Shown here: positions 4,687 through 6,687 of the stretch, in pieces | Layout: every line of letters begins with the position of its first letter | How positions within the stretch are numbered: the first letter of the stretch is position 1 | NCBI GenBank assembly: GCA_016212245.1 | Contig: JACRGU010000075.1 | Location: forward strand, 1 to 6,687 | Length of the DNA: 6,687 nucleotides | Source: Nitrospirota bacterium | GTDB lineage: Bacteria > Nitrospirota > Thermodesulfovibrionia > Thermodesulfovibrionales > SM23-35 | Direction of reading: 5' to 3' | Notes under the pieces: generated by a model | Database searches by the model: none | Told to the model about the DNA's origin: nothing | What the model saw: only the letters and a program-made list of their open reading frames with translations | Position numbers and translations under genes: made by a program

Positions 4687-6687
4687 GGAATAATCTCCTG
4701 TTTCCAGCCTGCAAAGCCACTTTTCACAGCAGAAGGTGTTGTCTGTTCAATCTGGACAATAGCTCCTGAGCTCTGCTGCACAAAGCCCATTATAGTGCTC
4801 TCACCTGTTACCGTAGCAGCAGGTGAAGAAGGAACCCCTGTTCCGAGACTTATATCTCTGAGGACAGTAGTGCCTGTCTGCTCAAAGACATACTGATAAT
4901 AAGCAGTCCCTGTCTTGTAATAAGTCGCATACAATCGGCCCGAACCCTCAAAGGCACAGAGGTCTGTACTCGGGATATATGTTGTCCAGATCACCAGACC
5001 ACCGAGCACAAGTGGTTTAAAGAGTGACCTCTCTCCAGCAGTTGCAAAGTTTACATACCAGCCACCTCTATAGCTATTGATTAAATTCACCATTCCACTG
5101 AATGTGCCACCTGCACCTGCCTCTGCACCTGTTACAGTCTGGTCTGTGCTTACAACAACATTTGATGCATCGAAAAGAGGGTAATCAGTAAGCGGCATCT
5201 GGGTACATATTACTGTATTCATCCATGGCTTGCACAGGTCCTTAATCCCGTAGAAACTCCACTTATCAGTAGTGCCAAATGATTTGTCGTCAGTAGATAA
5301 AAACCTGCCTGTGCCAAAGAATATCCATAAATTAGACAGGTCATCCAGTGCTGCAGCAGGTGCAGAGGTTACAGGTTGCCCTGGGTCATAGAAGGTTGTT
5401 AATACCCAATTGCCTGGATCTGTGCTTGGAGTTGAATCGTTTCCACTTGTATCAATCCTGTACATCTTACCTTTCCATGTTGAGCTTGTGCATCCTGAGG
5501 CAGAGTCACAGTATGTGTTTCCTATGTATATCACATCAACCTGGTAATCCATGTTAACATCCACAGTCATTGTGTCTGCCATAAATGCCCTCGTCATTAA
5601 TGCAGAGTCGGTGAATTCCCTTGCGAGGGCCCCTGTTGATAGATTAACAACAAATATATTCCCTGCCTTTGTGCTTGAACCATCATAGGCTGTTGGGCCT
5701 GAGCCGAATACAACATGCCATGTCCCTGCTTGATCTCTCAGCCCTGTCCTGAGGACTGCAGGATAGGATGTTGTGAGTGCAAGGTCTGTATGGGTGAATG
5801 TCCAGAGGAGTTTGCCGTAACTAACTGAGTCTTCCGGGTTTGTAATATCGAGGGCGAAATATGCAGAGTAAAATGTTTGACTACCACCTGTAAATGCAGT
5901 ATCTGAGACGCATATCTCTTTACCTCCGAACCTCATTCCTCCTATAAGCACAGTGCCCCAGCCATTCGGGTGTGTGCTATCCTGGGTAAAAATCCTCACA
6001 TCCACCACCTTTGGCTTTAAGTCAACATAATAGACATGTGTGTAGTTAGTATCTGTAAGCCATTTCAGGTGTGGAAGGAGGCTCTGGGGTATAAAGGCGA
6101 AGAGCTCCTCACCGAGGAGGGGGCCGGTATCTGAATATGTACCGCCTGAATAGTTACGCCAGAACTTGTGATTTGCGCTGTCGAAAAATCCAGCATTAAA
6201 GGCATGCAGCATGCCATCATTTGCACCAGCATATACGACATGCCTTCTTCTTGCATACTGCTGTTTGAATGTAGTATAGGTTGAATCTTTATATAAGAGG
6301 TCATAGTTTTCTGCTGGTTTTGATACAGTCGTAGGTGTTGAGTGGACAATATCTCCGAGTTTCCATACATTTGATGTCCCGCTGATTGTAATAGTCCTTG
6401 ACCTGTAGTTAGTGATATCTGTCCCCTTTATATAGTTAATTATGTTTGAAGCCTCTGCGTCTGTAGATGCCCTTAAATATGGTCTCAGTGTAGAGGCATT
6501 TGTTGTGGAAAAATCTATCATATTGGTGCCGTCTATTGTTGTCTTTATTGTTCTTGGATTTGTAGAGAGGTTTCTATCCCATAGAACCTTCCCTGCCTCC
6601 CAGAGGGTGTTTATACTACTGATAGGCACTGTATCAATGAGGGTGTCTGGTGTACCATCACCATTATTATCAGCATATCTCTTTACA
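4683..6687 (-). CDS. pilY1: PilY1-type type IV pilus protein, C-terminal beta-propeller part, runs off the right edge
   Basis: PilY1/PilC proteins sit at or near the type IV pilus tip, act in adhesion and surface sensing, and influence pilus extension and retraction. The frame is open from the window edge, giving 667 residues; full proteins are often over 1000. Numbered from a GTG at 6629, typical features are WKLGDIVHSTP (89-99), VVYAGANDGMLHAFNAG (131-147), ELFAFIPQSLLPHLKWL (175-191), GGMRFGGKE (230-238), VVFGSGP (306-312) and FFGTGRF (437-443). These are blades of the PilC-type propeller. A calcium loop of form DxNxDxxxD lies at 357-365 (D357, N359, D361, D365), matching the known PilY1 metal site. 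A second EF-hand-like loop, DNNGDGTPD, is coded at 6671 to 6645, upstream of that GTG, which shows the GTG is internal. Six cysteines (240, 374, 380, 466, 475, 558) may form disulfides. The signal peptide and N-terminal adhesive domain are outside the window. The TGA stop overlaps the TTG start of the next gene. Confidence 0.93.
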   Translation of the reverse strand, partial: VKRYADNNGDGTPDTLIDTVPISSINTLWEAGKVLWDRNLSTNPRTIKTTIDGTNMIDFSTTNASTLRPYLRASTDAEASNIINYIKGTDITNYRSRTITISGTSNVWKLGDIVHSTPTTVSKPAENYDLLYKDSTYTTFKQQYARRRHVVYAGANDGMLHAFNAGFFDSANHKFWRNYSGGTYSDTGPLLGEELFAFIPQSLLPHLKWLTDTNYTHVYYVDLKPKVVDVRIFTQDSTHPNGWGTVLIGGMRFGGKEICVSDTAFTGGSQTFYSAYFALDITNPEDSVSYGKLLWTFTHTDLALTTSYPAVLRTGLRDQAGTWHVVFGSGPTAYDGSSTKAGNIFVVNLSTGALAREFTDSALMTRAFMADTMTVDVNMDYQVDVIYIGNTYCDSASGCTSSTWKGKMYRIDTSGNDSTPSTDPGNWVLTTFYDPGQPVTSAPAAALDDLSNLWIFFGTGRFLSTDDKSFGTTDKWSFYGIKDLCKPWMNTVICTQMPLTDYPLFDASNVVVSTDQTVTGAEAGAGGTFSGMVNLINSYRGGWYVNFATAGERSLFKPLVLGGLVIWTTYIPSTDLCAFEGSGRLYATYYKTGTAYYQYVFEQTGTTVLRDISLGTGVPSSPAATVTGESTIMGFVQQSSGAIVQIEQTTPSAVKSGFAGWKQEIIP
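4695..4699 (-). promoter_or_regulatory. Ribosome binding site supporting a TTG start
   Basis: On the minus strand AGGAG stands eight bases before the TTG at 4686, within the last codons of pilY1. No ATG lies nearby in this frame before the membrane helix. The site together with the TTGA stop/start overlap is the main reason for choosing this start. Later GTG and TTG codons (residues 6 and 8) have poorer spacing. Confidence 0.7.

Noticed and set aside
6065..6370. Minus-strand open frame of 101 codons inside pilY1
   Set aside because: It is out of frame with strongly conserved PilY1 propeller motifs on the same strand and has no independent support.
6627..6629. GTG as the start of the PilY1 gene
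   Set aside because: The frame stays open for 19 more codons to the window edge and encodes an EF-hand-like loop. PilY1 proteins also need an N-terminal signal peptide and domain not present here, so the GTG is internal.

Overview
This window is ordinary bacterial chromosome holding five protein genes, two of them cut by the window edges. It has no RNA gene, insertion sequence, CRISPR array or phage signature that I can see. Base composition is moderate to AT-leaning. Arg is often AGG/AGA and Ile often ATA, and a type IV pilus PilY1-type protein is present. Together these suggest a Gram-negative, possibly anaerobic lineage such as Nitrospirota (Thermodesulfovibrio-like) or a former deltaproteobacterial group. 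That placement is inference from style, not a database match.

Left block (1..1611, minus strand): argG (argininosuccinate synthase, complete) is followed after a single base by dprA (DNA-processing protein A, only its first 139 residues in the window). They look like one transcription unit read leftward. Middle: a 114-bp divergent intergenic region (1612..1725) carries a probable argG promoter and three TGATAT repeats. It is followed by a rightward, stand-alone FeoB-family GTPase/transporter of 666 residues with unusual gate motifs and no feoA beside it. Right block (3715..6687, minus strand): the C-terminal 667 residues of a PilY1-type pilus protein overlap by 4 bases a gene for a single-pass membrane protein with about three Ig/cadherin-like domains. 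That second gene starts with TTG and runs 12 bases into the 3' end of feoB.

Functionally these are three separate themes: arginine biosynthesis plus handling of incoming DNA, probable ferrous iron uptake, and type IV pilus tip/adhesion. DprA and PilY1 both belong to processes that involve type IV pili (natural transformation, twitching, adhesion), but nothing in the window shows that they act together. I found no convincing new defence or mobile system. The least explained element is the Ig-domain membrane protein coupled to pilY1, followed by the divergent FeoB.
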